Shown here in pieces: positions 36,255-45,764 of a DNA stretch of 64,000 bases. Below the pieces are notes generated by a model. The model made no database searches. It had not been told where the DNA came from and was given only the letters and a program-made list of their open reading frames with translations. The first letter of the stretch is position 1; every line of letters begins with the position of its first letter. Made by a program: the position numbers and the translations under genes. Source of the stretch: Cognatishimia sp. 1_MG-2023 (lineage in GTDB: Bacteria > Pseudomonadota > Alphaproteobacteria > Rhodobacterales > Rhodobacteraceae); assembly GCF_030548175.1 (NCBI RefSeq), contig NZ_JAUORX010000001.1, forward strand, positions 372,001 to 436,000. The letters are read 5' to 3'.

Positions 36255-36851
36255 TTAAGGCTTTGCCGTCATCTCGTTCAACCGTGCGACATAGCGGGCA
36301 AGCGTGTCAATTTCCAAGTTGATAAAGCCGCCAACCTTGGCATCACCCCAAGTCGTATGCTCTTTGGTGTGCGGAATAAAATTGATCCCAAAGTCACATC
36401 CATCGACTTCATTCACAGTCAACGATGTCCCGTTCAGTGCAACGGATCCCTTTGGTGCGATGAATTTCGCCAATTCCAGTGGCGCGCGCAATGTCACGCG
36501 GGTGCTATCGCCCTCGTCCGTCATTGCAATAATTTCAGCCACGCCATCCACGTGACCTGACACGATATGCCCGCCAAGCTCGTCGCCGACTTTCAACGCG
36601 CGCTCAAGATTCAAACGTTTACCCACAGTCCACGCATGTAGGTTGGTTTTGGACACAGTCTCGGCAGAGATTTCAACATCATACCAATCATCGCCCATTT
36701 CGATCACAGTCAGGCAAACACCGTCACTCGCGATAGATGCGCCAAGATCAATCGTGCTTGTGTCATACGATGTCCCGATCCGCGCGCGCAGGTCGCCGCG
36801 CTGTTCCAGAGCGCGTACTTCGCCAATATCGGTAATGATCCCTGTGAACAT
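36255..36851 (-). CDS. ribE: Riboflavin synthase alpha chain
   Basis: A 198-residue riboflavin synthase with two lumazine-binding repeats: the first starts MFTGIITDIGEV, the second near residue 98 with VSGHVDGVAEI. SIASDGVCLTV and GSVALNGTSLTVNEV are matching active-site strands of the two halves. Start at MFTGI is chosen as canonical and has GGAG upstream. Likely promoter in the 144-base divergent gap to kpsS. Confidence 0.95.
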   Translation of the reverse strand: MFTGIITDIGEVRALEQRGDLRARIGTSYDTSTIDLGASIASDGVCLTVIEMGDDWYDVEISAETVSKTNLHAWTVGKRLNLERALKVGDELGGHIVSGHVDGVAEIIAMTDEGDSTRVTLRAPLELAKFIAPKGSVALNGTSLTVNEVDGCDFGINFIPHTKEHTTWGDAKVGGFINLEIDTLARYVARLNEMTAKP

Positions 36852-36995
36852 GCTGTGCTCCATCCAATAATCTGCGCCCAGACCTAACGTGAGCCCTCGT
36901 CTATGACAAGCATGACAAACGCCTTACTTTTGCCGTGAACTTTCGTTAACCTTTGTGAAAATACGGCGTGATAAGCTGTAGAAAACGGGCAGTTA

Positions 36996-38291
36996 ATGAT
37001 GACACAGGAAAGCGGCGCAGACCGCGTATTTCTCTTTTTGCAAGGGCCGCACGGTCCTTTTTTCCAAGGGCTTGGCACCATGTTGCGCCACTCTGGGGCA
37101 AAGGTGTATCGCGTGGGCTTTAATGCTGGCGATGCGTTTTTTTGGAACGACAAAAAGACCTTTATTCCTTTTCTTGATAAACCCGATGCTTGGGCGGATT
37201 TCTTTGAGAAAACCGTTATCGACAAAGGCGTGACCGATATTGCGCTGTATGGCGACACACGCGACATCCACGCAAAAGCCGTTAAAATCGCCAAAGAGCG
37301 CGGCATTGGTGTGCATATCTTTGAAGAGGGCTACCTACGTCCGTTTTGGGTCACTTACGAACGCGGCGGTTCTAACGGCAATTCCCGCCTGATGGATATG
37401 ACCATCCCACAGATGCAAAAGGCGCTAGAACGCTCTGACATGGAAACCCCCATGCCCCCATCCCATTGGGGCGATATGCGGCACCATGTGTTTTACGGCG
37501 CGTTGTATCATTGGTTTGTCATGTTCAAGAATCGCAAGTTCGAAAACTTCAAACCCCACCGTGATTTATCCGTTGTCCGTGAGTTCCGTCTTTATATGCG
37601 CCGCCTGATGCGCATGCCGATCCACGCGATCGAACGCCGTGTTGCTACCCGCCGTATTCGATTTGGTGGCTTCCCCTATCATCTTGCACTGCTGCAGCTT
37701 GAACATGACTCAAGTTTTCAAAAGCATTCGCCATTCAACACGATGACCGAATTCTTGGAACTTGTGATCGAAAACTTCGCTATCGGAGCGCCACAGCACC
37801 ATCACCTTGTTTTCAAAGCCCATCCTTTAGAGGATGGCCGCGTTCCTGTGCGCCGCACGATTGTGCGCCTTGCAAAAGAATACGGCATTTCAGATCGCGT
37901 GCATTTTGTGCGCGGCGGCAAACTGGCGCAACTTTTGAACGATGCGCGTACGGCGGTCACCGTTAATTCCACCGCTGGGCAACAGGTGCTTTGGCGGGGT
38001 ATCCCGCTCAAGATTTTTGGCAAAGCGGTTTATGATCAACCTGAATTCATCGCTGATGAATCCCTCCGCCACTTCTTTGCCGGGGCCAAACGCCCAGACA
38101 TGATGGCCTATCGCGAATACCGTCGCTTTCTGTTGGAAACCAGCCAAGTCACCGGTGGATTTTACTCCCGCCGCGGCCGCCGCCAATTGCTGCGCCATGT
38201 CGTGGATATGATGCTATCCCGCGAAGATCCGTATGATGCGCTCGAATCTGGAACAGCGGCTCCAAGGCAACAGTTGCGGTCCGTCAACTGA
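36996..38291 (+). CDS. kpsS: KpsS-like capsule polysaccharide beta-Kdo transferase
   Basis: A 431-residue member of the capsule biosynthesis family that includes KpsS, which adds the first beta-Kdo to the lipid anchor of group 2 capsules. The N-terminal FLFLQGPHGPFFQGLGTML and GFNAGDAFFW blocks and the C-terminal HHLVFKAHPLEDGR and VNSTAGQQVLWRGIPLKIFG are diagnostic. It opens a plus-strand cluster with a Wza/KpsD-like lipoprotein and kpsC. Acts on the cytoplasmic face of the inner membrane. Confidence 0.9.
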   Translation: MMTQESGADRVFLFLQGPHGPFFQGLGTMLRHSGAKVYRVGFNAGDAFFWNDKKTFIPFLDKPDAWADFFEKTVIDKGVTDIALYGDTRDIHAKAVKIAKERGIGVHIFEEGYLRPFWVTYERGGSNGNSRLMDMTIPQMQKALERSDMETPMPPSHWGDMRHHVFYGALYHWFVMFKNRKFENFKPHRDLSVVREFRLYMRRLMRMPIHAIERRVATRRIRFGGFPYHLALLQLEHDSSFQKHSPFNTMTEFLELVIENFAIGAPQHHHLVFKAHPLEDGRVPVRRTIVRLAKEYGISDRVHFVRGGKLAQLLNDARTAVTVNSTAGQQVLWRGIPLKIFGKAVYDQPEFIADESLRHFFAGAKRPDMMAYREYRRFLLETSQVTGGFYSRRGRRQLLRHVVDMMLSREDPYDALESGTAAPRQQLRSVN

Positions 38292-38388
38292 TCGACACAA
38301 GGTCTAGCGCTGGATTTTATCTTCGCTTTCAGGTAGTTTACCAAAAAAATACTGAGGCAGAACAATAATAGGTCGAGGAGACCGTGCA

Positions 38389-39525
38389 GTGAAACCCCAT
38401 TCTTCCCGCTGGGCGAAGTGCGTCGCCCTCGTTGCGGCTATAGCCGTGGTGTCATCTTGTGGCTTGCCACGTCCAGGACCGAACAAACGCGAAATTTTTG
38501 CAGGATCAGTCCAACAAAAAGGCGATGCCTTTGTAGTGTCTGTGAATGACCGCGTCACGCGCGCAACCGCCGTAACACCGGCACTAGGTTTCTCAAAAGA
38601 ATTCCGCAACGCAGGCACCATTGGCTCGGATACAATCCGCCCCGGTGATATCCTGTCGCTCACCATTTGGGAAAACGTCGATAAACCCCTACTCGGCCCC
38701 GAAGGCCAAGTGGCTGCAATCCTTGAAGAAGTTCAAGTAGACGGCGCAGGCTTTATCTTTGTGCCTTACGCTGGTCGCATCCGCGCCGCAGGCAATTCCC
38801 CAGAAGCTATTCGCCGGATCATCCGCTCCAAGCTCGAAGAGCAAACACCTGACCCACAAGTCGAAGTTCGCCGCGCAGCAGGTGACGGTGCAACAGTATC
38901 TATCGTAGGTGCCGTTGGTGGTCAGGGTGTCTTTGCCATTGAACGCCCAACCCGCACATTGGCCGCGATGCTGGCCCGTGCCGGTGGCGTAACCATCCAA
39001 CCTGAAATCGCTCAGGTCACCGTGGTACGCAAAGGCAAAAAAGGCACCGTCTGGTTCCAAGATCTTTACGACAACCCACACCTAGATATCGCGCTACGTG
39101 GCGGCGACCGCATCTTAGTAGAGGCCGACACACGCGCCTTTACAGCCTTGGGTGCCACAGGTGCGCAAAGCCGCGTGACCTTTGAAACACAGAACTTGTC
39201 TGCAATCGAAGCCATCGCGCAAGTCGGCGGCCTTAACTCCGCAGCAGCTGATCCAACAGGCGTTTTCGTCTTCCGGAACGAGCCTGCAGAAATCGCCAAC
39301 CAAGTCATGGGTCGCGATGACCTAATCGGTGCCCAGCGTTTGGTTTATGTGCTTGATCTGACCGAGCCAAATGGCATGTTCCAAGCCCGTGATTTTGTGA
39401 TCCGCGACGAAGACACGCTATATGTCACCGAAGCACCGTTCACGACTTGGGATAAAACCATTTCGTCGATCACTGGCTCTGCGACCTCTGTTAGCTCTCT
39501 CACAACGTTGGCAGGCGGCGGCTAA
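38389..39525 (+). CDS. Polysaccharide export lipoprotein (Wza/KpsD-like)
   Basis: A 378-residue outer-membrane export protein. The signal ends in a lipobox (VSSCG, Cys24), so it is a lipoprotein. A Poly_export domain (IRPGDILSLTIWENVD, FVPYAGRIRAAGNSPEAIRR, about 85-170) is followed by two SLBB-like repeats (about 172-260 and 265-350). The start is GTG with GAGGAG eight bases ahead. Length fits Wza more than E. coli KpsD (about 550). Lies between the two Kdo transferase genes. Confidence 0.9.
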   Translation: MKPHSSRWAKCVALVAAIAVVSSCGLPRPGPNKREIFAGSVQQKGDAFVVSVNDRVTRATAVTPALGFSKEFRNAGTIGSDTIRPGDILSLTIWENVDKPLLGPEGQVAAILEEVQVDGAGFIFVPYAGRIRAAGNSPEAIRRIIRSKLEEQTPDPQVEVRRAAGDGATVSIVGAVGGQGVFAIERPTRTLAAMLARAGGVTIQPEIAQVTVVRKGKKGTVWFQDLYDNPHLDIALRGGDRILVEADTRAFTALGATGAQSRVTFETQNLSAIEAIAQVGGLNSAAADPTGVFVFRNEPAEIANQVMGRDDLIGAQRLVYVLDLTEPNGMFQARDFVIRDEDTLYVTEAPFTTWDKTISSITGSATSVSSLTTLAGGG

Positions 39526-41529
39526 ATGTACGACGATACGTCGATGCACAATCCAACCGCCGGGGAGACAACTCCCCGGCGGCTTTTTGTTTACAACGGC
39601 GGTTTCATCACACAGCGCCGCGTCCGTCGCATCCTAAAGCTATCCGGCTATGACATCCGCCTTGGCTTGCCAAAAGACGGCGATCTTGTGGGCGTCTGGG
39701 GCCAAAGCCCAACCGCCCATCGTGGCGAGGCGATCGCTGCCAAACACAACGCCCCTATCCTACGTGTCGAAGACGCCTTTTTGCGTAGCCTCTTTCCCGG
39801 TCGCGCGGGCGAGGCCCCGGTTGGACTGTTCCTTGACCACAAAGGGGTTCACTTTGATCCAGCTCAGCGATCAGACCTAGAAACCATTCTTGCCGAAGAT
39901 CCCCTTGATGACACAGCTCTGCTAAACCGCGCCCGCGGCTGCATCGAGCGCATCAAAGAGGCGCACCTCAGCAAATATTCCGCCTTCCCAACAAACATCG
40001 CGGCCCCCGATCCCGGCTATGTCTTGGTCGTTGACCAGACCCGTGGGGACGCCTCTGTAACGGCCAGCAAAGCCAATGACGCCTTCTTTCAAGAAATGCT
40101 CGTCATGGCACAAGAAGAACACCCCGGCTGCCCCATCATCATCAAAACCCACCCGGAAACCCAACAAGGGTTCCGCACTGGGTATTACTCCGAAAAAGAC
40201 ACCAACAGGCGTATTACGCTTTGGGACACTCCCATCAGCCCATGGACCTTGTTTGAGGGCGCAGTTGGCGTTTACACCCTCTCGTCTCAAGTCGGGTTCG
40301 AAGCCATCTTTGCCGGTCACAAGCCCCGCGTCTTTGGCCAACCCTTCTACGCAGGTTGGGGCCTGACAGATGACGAACGCCCTGTCCCACGCCGTCACCG
40401 CAAACTGACCCGCGCGCAGCTTTTCGCAGCCGCCATGATCAAATACGCCACGTGGTACGATCCCGCCCGCGATCAGCTTTGCGAAATCGAAGATGTCATT
40501 GCCCACCTAGAAGCCAAGGCACGCGCATGGCGCGAAGATCACCAGGGCTGGAACGCCCATGGTATCCGCCTTTGGAAACGAAAACACTTTCAGAACTTCT
40601 ATGGTCAGCACGGCCGCCTTGGCTTTGAAACCACAAAACCTGATGCCCCCAACATGGTCTGGGGCATCAAGGACGGCCCTTCAGACGCAGCCAGCGTCGA
40701 AGACGGCTTTCTAAGATCACGTGGCCTTGGCGCAGCCCTTGTGCCGCCACTCTCACTGATCACAGACACATCCGGCATTTACTACGACCCAACCCGTCCC
40801 AGCGATATGGAACAGCTCATCACCAAACGGGCAGAGCTGCGCCCAGATCAATCCCTGCGCGCAGACCGGTTGATCAACAGCCTAATCTCGCTAGGCCTCA
40901 GCAAATACAACCTCGGCGGCGATCTCCCAGCCCTCCCCGAAGGCCATCGCATCCTTGTCCCCGGTCAAGTCGAAGACGATGCGTCGATCCTAAAGGGCAC
41001 CGACGACATCACAACCAACCGCGCCTTGCTGCAAGCCACCCGCGAAGCAAACCCAGATGCGGTGATCATCTACAAACCCCACCCCGACGTGCAAGCAGGC
41101 CTGCGCGAAGGCAACGTAGCCGACGCCGAAGAACTTGCAGATGTGGTTGTCACAGACGCCGACATGCCCAGCCTTTTGCAAAACGTCCAAGAGGTCTGGA
41201 CGATGACATCGCTTTCAGGGTTCGAGGCATTGATCCGTGGGTGCAAAGTCACCACCCTCGGCGCGCCATTCTATGCGGGTTGGGGTTTAACCAATGATCT
41301 TGGCAAGATACCACTCCGCCGCCAAGCCGAAGTATCGCTGAAAGGCCTCGTTCACGCTGCACTGATTGATGCGCCGCGTTACCATGATCCCGTCACGAAC
41401 CAACCATGCTCTGTCGAAGTAGCGATTGAACGTCTTTCGCAGGGTGATATCCCGCATCCCGGTTTACTAAACCGCCTACTGTCCAAGGCCCAAGGCCTCC
41501 TCGCCAGTCGAAGCACCCTCTGGCGCTAA
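39526..41529 (+). CDS. kpsC: KpsC-like capsule polysaccharide beta-Kdo transferase
   Basis: A 667-residue protein made of two tandem homologous halves (about 20-330 and 345-650), each with a VWG..P strand, an Asp/Glu-rich EDGFLRS or EDAFLRS motif, IIKTHPE / IIYKPHPD and FGQPFYAGWGLT / LGAPFYAGWGLT. This is the KpsC dual beta-Kdo transferase layout. It starts directly after the preceding stop codon; an ATG at 39544 is an alternative. Codons 11-23 encode a perfect intrinsic terminator, described separately. Convergent with ribD, overlapping by four bases. Confidence 0.9.
   Translation: MYDDTSMHNPTAGETTPRRLFVYNGGFITQRRVRRILKLSGYDIRLGLPKDGDLVGVWGQSPTAHRGEAIAAKHNAPILRVEDAFLRSLFPGRAGEAPVGLFLDHKGVHFDPAQRSDLETILAEDPLDDTALLNRARGCIERIKEAHLSKYSAFPTNIAAPDPGYVLVVDQTRGDASVTASKANDAFFQEMLVMAQEEHPGCPIIIKTHPETQQGFRTGYYSEKDTNRRITLWDTPISPWTLFEGAVGVYTLSSQVGFEAIFAGHKPRVFGQPFYAGWGLTDDERPVPRRHRKLTRAQLFAAAMIKYATWYDPARDQLCEIEDVIAHLEAKARAWREDHQGWNAHGIRLWKRKHFQNFYGQHGRLGFETTKPDAPNMVWGIKDGPSDAASVEDGFLRSRGLGAALVPPLSLITDTSGIYYDPTRPSDMEQLITKRAELRPDQSLRADRLINSLISLGLSKYNLGGDLPALPEGHRILVPGQVEDDASILKGTDDITTNRALLQATREANPDAVIIYKPHPDVQAGLREGNVADAEELADVVVTDADMPSLLQNVQEVWTMTSLSGFEALIRGCKVTTLGAPFYAGWGLTNDLGKIPLRRQAEVSLKGLVHAALIDAPRYHDPVTNQPCSVEVAIERLSQGDIPHPGLLNRLLSKAQGLLASRSTLWR
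39557..39592 (+). terminator. Intrinsic terminator inside the kpsC 5' coding region
   Basis: Perfect 11-bp stem CCGCCGGGGAG / CTCCCCGGCGG with an ACAA tetraloop (39568-39571), followed by CTTTTTGTTT. It begins 31 bases into kpsC counting from the ATG at 39526. It meets every criterion for a rho-independent terminator of the upstream export gene, yet the kpsC frame reads through it. See findings. Confidence 0.8.
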
Positions 41530-42623
41530 GTCGGTCGCCGCCAAACGCTCATCAAATCGGCACCAACGCGCTCTTGGTTTTGCAAAACAAATCGGGGGGC
41601 AGCCGCCAAACGATCCAATCCCATCGCGCCAATCGCAGGCAAGCCTTCGGCGCCTATGGCCATGCCAGCCGAGAACACAACCAGCTCATCCACCAAATCC
41701 GCGGCTAACAACGACGCGGCCAAAGCCCCGCCACCTTCGCAAAAGACCCGTGTCAAACCTTTGGCACCAAGCCCTTGTAAGACCGACAAGGGCGACACAT
41801 GCACACCCTGCAATTCGCAGGACAGCAACTCTGCCCCCAAACCTTCCCAGGTGCGCACCAATTCCGCATCAGCATCGCCACCATGGGCTAGCCACAAAGG
41901 CACATCATTTGCCGTCCGCGCAAGTGTGCTCATCAGCGGCAAATCCAACCGCCGAGAGACCACAACGCGCACCGGTTGATGATCAATTCCTAAATCCCGC
42001 ACGGTCAACGACGGATCATCTGCCCGCGCCGTCCCGCCGCCAACCATCACCGCATCATGCCGCGCGCGCATCATATGCACGCGCCGCCGCGCCTCTGGGC
42101 CGGTGATCCACTGGCTCTCACCCGTTGCAGTCGCAATGCGCCCATCCAAAGTGGTCGCCAGCTTTAGCGTCACAAATGGACGCCCCTGTTCTGTCTTTAG
42201 GAAAAACCCTTCGAGGTCATAAGCCGCCTCATCCGCCAAAACACCCACATCCACCTGAATGCCCGCGTCCTGCAACATCTGAAAGCCCTGCCCAGCCACA
42301 CGCCCGTCGCTGTCCTCGACCGCGACAACAACCCGCGCCACGCCAGCATCAATCAACGCCTGCGCACAGGGCGGTGTCTTTCCATGATGCGCGCAGGGTT
42401 CCAACGTCACATAGGCCGTCGCACCGCGTGCCGCAGCACCGGCCATCGCCAAAGCTTCTGTTTCTGCATGGGGTCGCCCACCGGGCTGCGTGTGCCCACG
42501 CCCTACAATTCGGCCATCTTTGACAACAACACAGCCAACCGCTGGATTAGGCCAGCAGCGTCCTTGACCGCGTCGCCCTAATGAAAGGCCGAGCGCCATA
42601 TACCGATTGTCTGTTTGGGTCAC
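41526..42623 (-). CDS. ribD: Bifunctional riboflavin pyrimidine deaminase/reductase
   Basis: A 365-residue RibD. The N-terminal deaminase domain (about 1-145) has the zinc set HAETEAL and [15 protein letters not shown]. The C-terminal reductase domain (about 150-362) has the [12 protein letters not shown] and [18 protein letters not shown] blocks for NADPH binding. It overlaps nrdR by four bases (ATGA), the nrdR-ribD order being common in Alphaproteobacteria. Confidence 0.95.
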   Translation of the reverse strand: MTQTDNRYMALGLSLGRRGQGRCWPNPAVGCVVVKDGRIVGRGHTQPGGRPHAETEALAMAGAAARGATAYVTLEPCAHHGKTPPCAQALIDAGVARVVVAVEDSDGRVAGQGFQMLQDAGIQVDVGVLADEAAYDLEGFFLKTEQGRPFVTLKLATTLDGRIATATGESQWITGPEARRRVHMMRARHDAVMVGGGTARADDPSLTVRDLGIDHQPVRVVVSRRLDLPLMSTLARTANDVPLWLAHGGDADAELVRTWEGLGAELLSCELQGVHVSPLSVLQGLGAKGLTRVFCEGGGALAASLLAADLVDELVVFSAGMAIGAEGLPAIGAMGLDRLAAAPRFVLQNQERVGADLMSVWRRPT

Positions 42624-43087
42624 TCTTCAGGTTTCACATCCGGCCGCAATTCTGAAACGAATTTATCAAAATCGTCTGCCGCCTGAAAGTTCTTATAAAC
42701 GCTAGCAAAGCGCACATAGGCCACCGTATCAATCCGCGCGAGCGCTTCCATCACGATTTCGCCGATGGATTTCGATCCAATGTCCGTCTCGCCCATGCTT
42801 TCTAACCGGCGCACAATGCCAGAGATCATCTGGTCAATCCGCTCTGGTTCAACCGGGCGTTTCTGCAAGGCAATCCGAATAGACCGCTCTAGCTTGTCGC
42901 GATCAAAATCTTCCCGTCGTCCCGAGGACTTAACCACCACAAGGTCACGTAATTGCACCCGCTCATATGTGGTAAACCGACCGCCACAGGCCGGACAAAA
43001 CCGACGACGCCGGATCGAAACATGATCCTCCGCCGGGCGAGAATCTTTAACCTGTGTATCAATATTTCCACAAAACGGGCAGCGCAT
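42620..43087 (-). CDS. nrdR: Transcriptional repressor NrdR
   Basis: A 155-residue repressor of ribonucleotide reductase genes. An N-terminal zinc ribbon (Cys3, Cys6, Cys31, Cys34: CPFC and CPACGG) is followed by an ATP-cone domain (about 49-139) that senses ATP/dATP. Start at the ATG giving MRCPFC; a GTG directly before it is in frame. A DnaA-box-like word lies about 50 bases upstream. Confidence 0.97.
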   Translation of the reverse strand: MRCPFCGNIDTQVKDSRPAEDHVSIRRRRFCPACGGRFTTYERVQLRDLVVVKSSGRREDFDRDKLERSIRIALQKRPVEPERIDQMISGIVRRLESMGETDIGSKSIGEIVMEALARIDTVAYVRFASVYKNFQAADDFDKFVSELRPDVKPEE

Positions 43088-43138
43088 CACAATCCCCCAG
43101 AGACCAACTAGCCATCATCCTTAGAGTTATCCCCTAAG

Positions 43139-43147
43139 TTATCCACA
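43139..43147 (+). promoter_or_regulatory. Consensus DnaA box upstream of nrdR
   Basis: TTATCCACA matches the strict DnaA box. A degenerate TTATCCCCT lies 12 bases upstream. Both are within 60 bases of the nrdR start. A lone 9-mer is expected about once in every 130 kb per strand by chance, so this is suggestive only. Confidence 0.35.
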
Positions 43148-43210
43148 GTCACTATAGGGGTTACGCTAGGGTTTGGGTAGAGGGGAAATGCACACGCTAT
43201 ATGATGAATT

Positions 43211-43633
43211 TCAAATTGAGACATGGGCAGCAACCTGCCGCTCGTGATCGGCATCTCTATGCTCAAAAAGATAGATGCCCTGCCATGTTCCCAAGGCCAA
43301 TTGCCCATTCAATACGGGAATCGAAAGGCTCACCGGCATCATCGCTGCCTTGATATGCGCAGGCATATCGTCCGGCCCCTCGTAAGTATGAGTCAGATAA
43401 GACATCGACGGGTCCGTTGTTGGTGGAACCAAGCGTTGAAAGAAATTTCGCAAATCGGTCTGCACCTCAGGATCAGCATTCTCCTGTATCAGCAACGAAC
43501 ACGAGGTATGGCGCACGAATAAGGTCAGCAATCCTTGCGAAACACCCTGCCCTGAAATCCATTCATTCACCGAACGCGTAAATTCATAAAGCCCCTGCCC
43601 TGACGTTGCGACGCGGAAAATAGTCTGTGACAT
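43211..43633 (-). CDS. YjbQ family protein (UPF0047)
   Basis: A 140-residue protein with the UPF0047 signature SCSLLIQENADPEV and the C-terminal GTWQGIYLFEHRD. Members form trimers with a conserved pocket and have weak thiamine-phosphate synthase activity, though their true role is unclear. The ATG giving MSQTIF is selected; a GTG precedes it. Confidence 0.9.
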   Translation of the reverse strand: MSQTIFRVATSGQGLYEFTRSVNEWISGQGVSQGLLTLFVRHTSCSLLIQENADPEVQTDLRNFFQRLVPPTTDPSMSYLTHTYEGPDDMPAHIKAAMMPVSLSIPVLNGQLALGTWQGIYLFEHRDADHERQVAAHVSI

Positions 43634-43752
43634 CACATAAGCTCCATTGCTTCACGGCAAATTGAGAGGGGGAACACGCAAGTTGTATTGTAAACTGCCC
43701 CCACAAGACCTGCAATCGAACATGACAATCCAACCCCACAGGGAGATGCGAC

Positions 43753-44652
43753 ATGGAACGACTGACTGCCAAAGATTTCCACCCGGCCATCCTAGAACTC
43801 TATGATTTCTACGCCCACGGCCAAATCACGAAACGCGAATTCCTCAGGCGCGCCGGTAAATATACCGTCGCCGGAATGACCGCCCTTGCTGCCTTTGATC
43901 TAATGCAGCCCAACTATGCTTGGGCTGAACAAGTCAGCTTCAATGATGAAACCATCAAACCAGAATACATCACTTACCCCTCACCAAACGGGCACGGCGA
44001 TGTGCGTGGCTATATGGTCAGCCCAGTTGATGCCGGTGCAGCTATGCCATCCAAACCCGCCGCTGTCGTCGTGGTTCACGAAAATCGCGGCTTAAACCCC
44101 TATATCGAAGACGTTGCGCGCCGTGTTGCCAAAGCAGGCTTCATCGCACTGGCACCTGATGGCCTATCATCTGTCGGCGGCTATCCGGGCAACGATGCCG
44201 AAGGGCGCGAGCTGCAACGCACCGTGGACGGCACGAAGCTGATGAACGATTTCTTCGCCGCGATCGAATTCCTGATGAGCCACGAAAAAACCAACGGCAA
44301 GGTCGGCATCACTGGCTTCTGCTATGGCGGCGGCGTTTGTAACGCAGCCGCAGTGGCCTATCCAGAACTGGGTGCCGCCGTCCCCTTCTACGGCCGTCAA
44401 GCCGCCGCCGAAGACGTGCCCAAAATCCAAGCGCCTCTCTTGCTGCACTATGGCGAACTCGACAAACGCATCAACGAAGGCTGGCCAGCCTACGAAGAGG
44501 CCCTAAAAGCCAACGGTAAGTCTTACGAGGCGCATATCTATGCAGGCGCCAACCACGGTTTCCACAATGATTCCACTCCACGCTACGACGAAGAGGCCGC
44601 CAACCTCGCATGGTCCCGCACGGTGGATTTCTTCAAAGCCAACCTTGCATAA
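43753..44652 (+). CDS. Dienelactone hydrolase family protein, Tat-like leader
   Basis: A 299-residue alpha/beta hydrolase. The catalytic triad is visible: Cys190 (GFCYGGG), Asp237 (GELDKR) and His268 (ANHGFH). Dienelactone hydrolases open lactones in chloroaromatic breakdown, but many members have other esterase roles. The N-terminus has 28 charged residues before [21 protein letters not shown], an arginine pair followed by a hydrophobic stretch and AWAEQ, a probable twin-arginine-type export or membrane signal; this layout is common in the YghX-like subgroup. Confidence 0.88.
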   Translation: MERLTAKDFHPAILELYDFYAHGQITKREFLRRAGKYTVAGMTALAAFDLMQPNYAWAEQVSFNDETIKPEYITYPSPNGHGDVRGYMVSPVDAGAAMPSKPAAVVVVHENRGLNPYIEDVARRVAKAGFIALAPDGLSSVGGYPGNDAEGRELQRTVDGTKLMNDFFAAIEFLMSHEKTNGKVGITGFCYGGGVCNAAAVAYPELGAAVPFYGRQAAAEDVPKIQAPLLLHYGELDKRINEGWPAYEEALKANGKSYEAHIYAGANHGFHNDSTPRYDEEAANLAWSRTVDFFKANLA

Positions 44653-44656
44653 CTTG

Positions 44657-44691
44657 CATAAAAAAGCCGCGCCCACTTATAGGGGCGCGGC
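44657..44691 (-). terminator. Intrinsic terminator downstream of the SRPBCC gene
   Basis: GCCGCGCCC / GGGGCGCGGC stem with a 7-base loop; on the minus strand TTTTTTATG follows. It sits between two convergent genes and also immediately follows the hydrolase gene stop. Confidence 0.85.
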
Positions 44692-44714
44692 CATTCATTC
44701 CGATCGTACGCATA

Positions 44715-45245
44715 TCACCCTTCGACAAGCGCCTTTAGATTACCAAGCCCGGCCTCGTAGTCCGGCCCAACGAACCCATCCAACATCAAGCCAAACCAAC
44801 GCGCCATCGGATTAAACCCCGTGTCCGTGGTGAACCCCCAGGTCACGTTGGTTACGCCACCATTTTCCGCCAGTTCAAAATAGGCTTTCGCGGTACCCTG
44901 AGTGCCAAAATCCAAATCCGTTGCAACGCGCTGGTTCTCCACACTTTCAGTGATCGTCTGGCTCCCATTCCCAACTTGCGGATGATCCGAGCTCCAAGAC
45001 ATTGCAGCCCCTGCTCCCTCAGCAACAGTGCCGTAATTCGTCTGTACATTAGGGTCGCGGTCCAACCACGGCGACCACGCTTCTGTGGCCCTGAGATTAT
45101 TCACATGCGGGAAAATATCTGCCGCCGGCGCGTTAATATCGACCGAGCGCGCAACACTCACCTCACGCGGCAGTGCAAAGGCAATCGCCACCATAGCCAA
45201 AATCAACACCACAACAATCTGAAAAATTCGTTTGATGATACGCAT
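44715..45245 (-). CDS. SRPBCC family membrane-anchored protein
   Basis: A 176-residue protein: one N-terminal transmembrane helix (about 4-23) followed by an SRPBCC/START-like fold (polyketide cyclase type), with ARSVDINAPAADIFPHVNNLRATEAWSPW at its start and a long C-terminal helix with FVGPDYEAGLGNLKALVE. Binds a hydrophobic ligand in relatives; ligand and role here unknown. Start MRIIKR is chosen because it begins the membrane helix and has AGAGGG ahead. Confidence 0.8.
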   Translation of the reverse strand: MRIIKRIFQIVVVLILAMVAIAFALPREVSVARSVDINAPAADIFPHVNNLRATEAWSPWLDRDPNVQTNYGTVAEGAGAAMSWSSDHPQVGNGSQTITESVENQRVATDLDFGTQGTAKAYFELAENGGVTNVTWGFTTDTGFNPMARWFGLMLDGFVGPDYEAGLGNLKALVEG

Positions 45246-45344
45246 AACCAATCCCTCTCTGGCTGTATCCACGTGCATATTAACATATAGGAATTGAAGA
45301 CACTGGGCGAATTCAAAGAATGGCGAATTCACGCCAAACTGCGG

Positions 45345-45764
45345 CTATATCCAACCACCTGGCACAAAACGATCCCGCAGATCCGCGCTCGGCACCATAC
45401 AGGTCTCACGTCGTCCAAACAGGCGAAACCGGTTCTTTGCAATGATCCCGTATATAAGGTTTTTCAATGGCCGCGGCAAAACCCGCATCCAGCCTAGCAC
45501 GGACCAAATCCCGCCAAGTCGCGCCATAATCGCGCAGACGCCATCTAATTTCTGATAGGCTGTCCCACCGTCAACAACCAGCATTGTCTCCAACCTATCT
45601 CCCGGAAGTCCAAGTTCAGCGTAAAGCTGCTGGCCAAAATCGCTCTGAGCCACGGCAAAGGCATAATGTTCGGCCCGATCCCGACGCAGGACAAACTGAA
45701 AGAAATGCTGACACAATATGCAATGTCCATCAAAGACAATGACATCGGGCTTAATCGCACCCAT
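45345..45764 (-). CDS. DCC family thiol-disulfide oxidoreductase-like protein (DUF393)
   Basis: A 139-residue protein with the DUF393 signature: FDGHCILCQHFFQFVL (Asp12, Cys15, Cys18), a CxxC thioredoxin-like start, and the typical FRLFGRRETCMVP C-terminus. Substrates unknown. Start MGAIKPDV overlaps the upstream gene by 14 bases; a further upstream start at 45839 is possible but would lengthen the protein beyond the family. Confidence 0.82.
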   Translation of the reverse strand: MGAIKPDVIVFDGHCILCQHFFQFVLRRDRAEHYAFAVAQSDFGQQLYAELGLPGDRLETMLVVDGGTAYQKLDGVCAIMARLGGIWSVLGWMRVLPRPLKNLIYGIIAKNRFRLFGRRETCMVPSADLRDRFVPGGWI

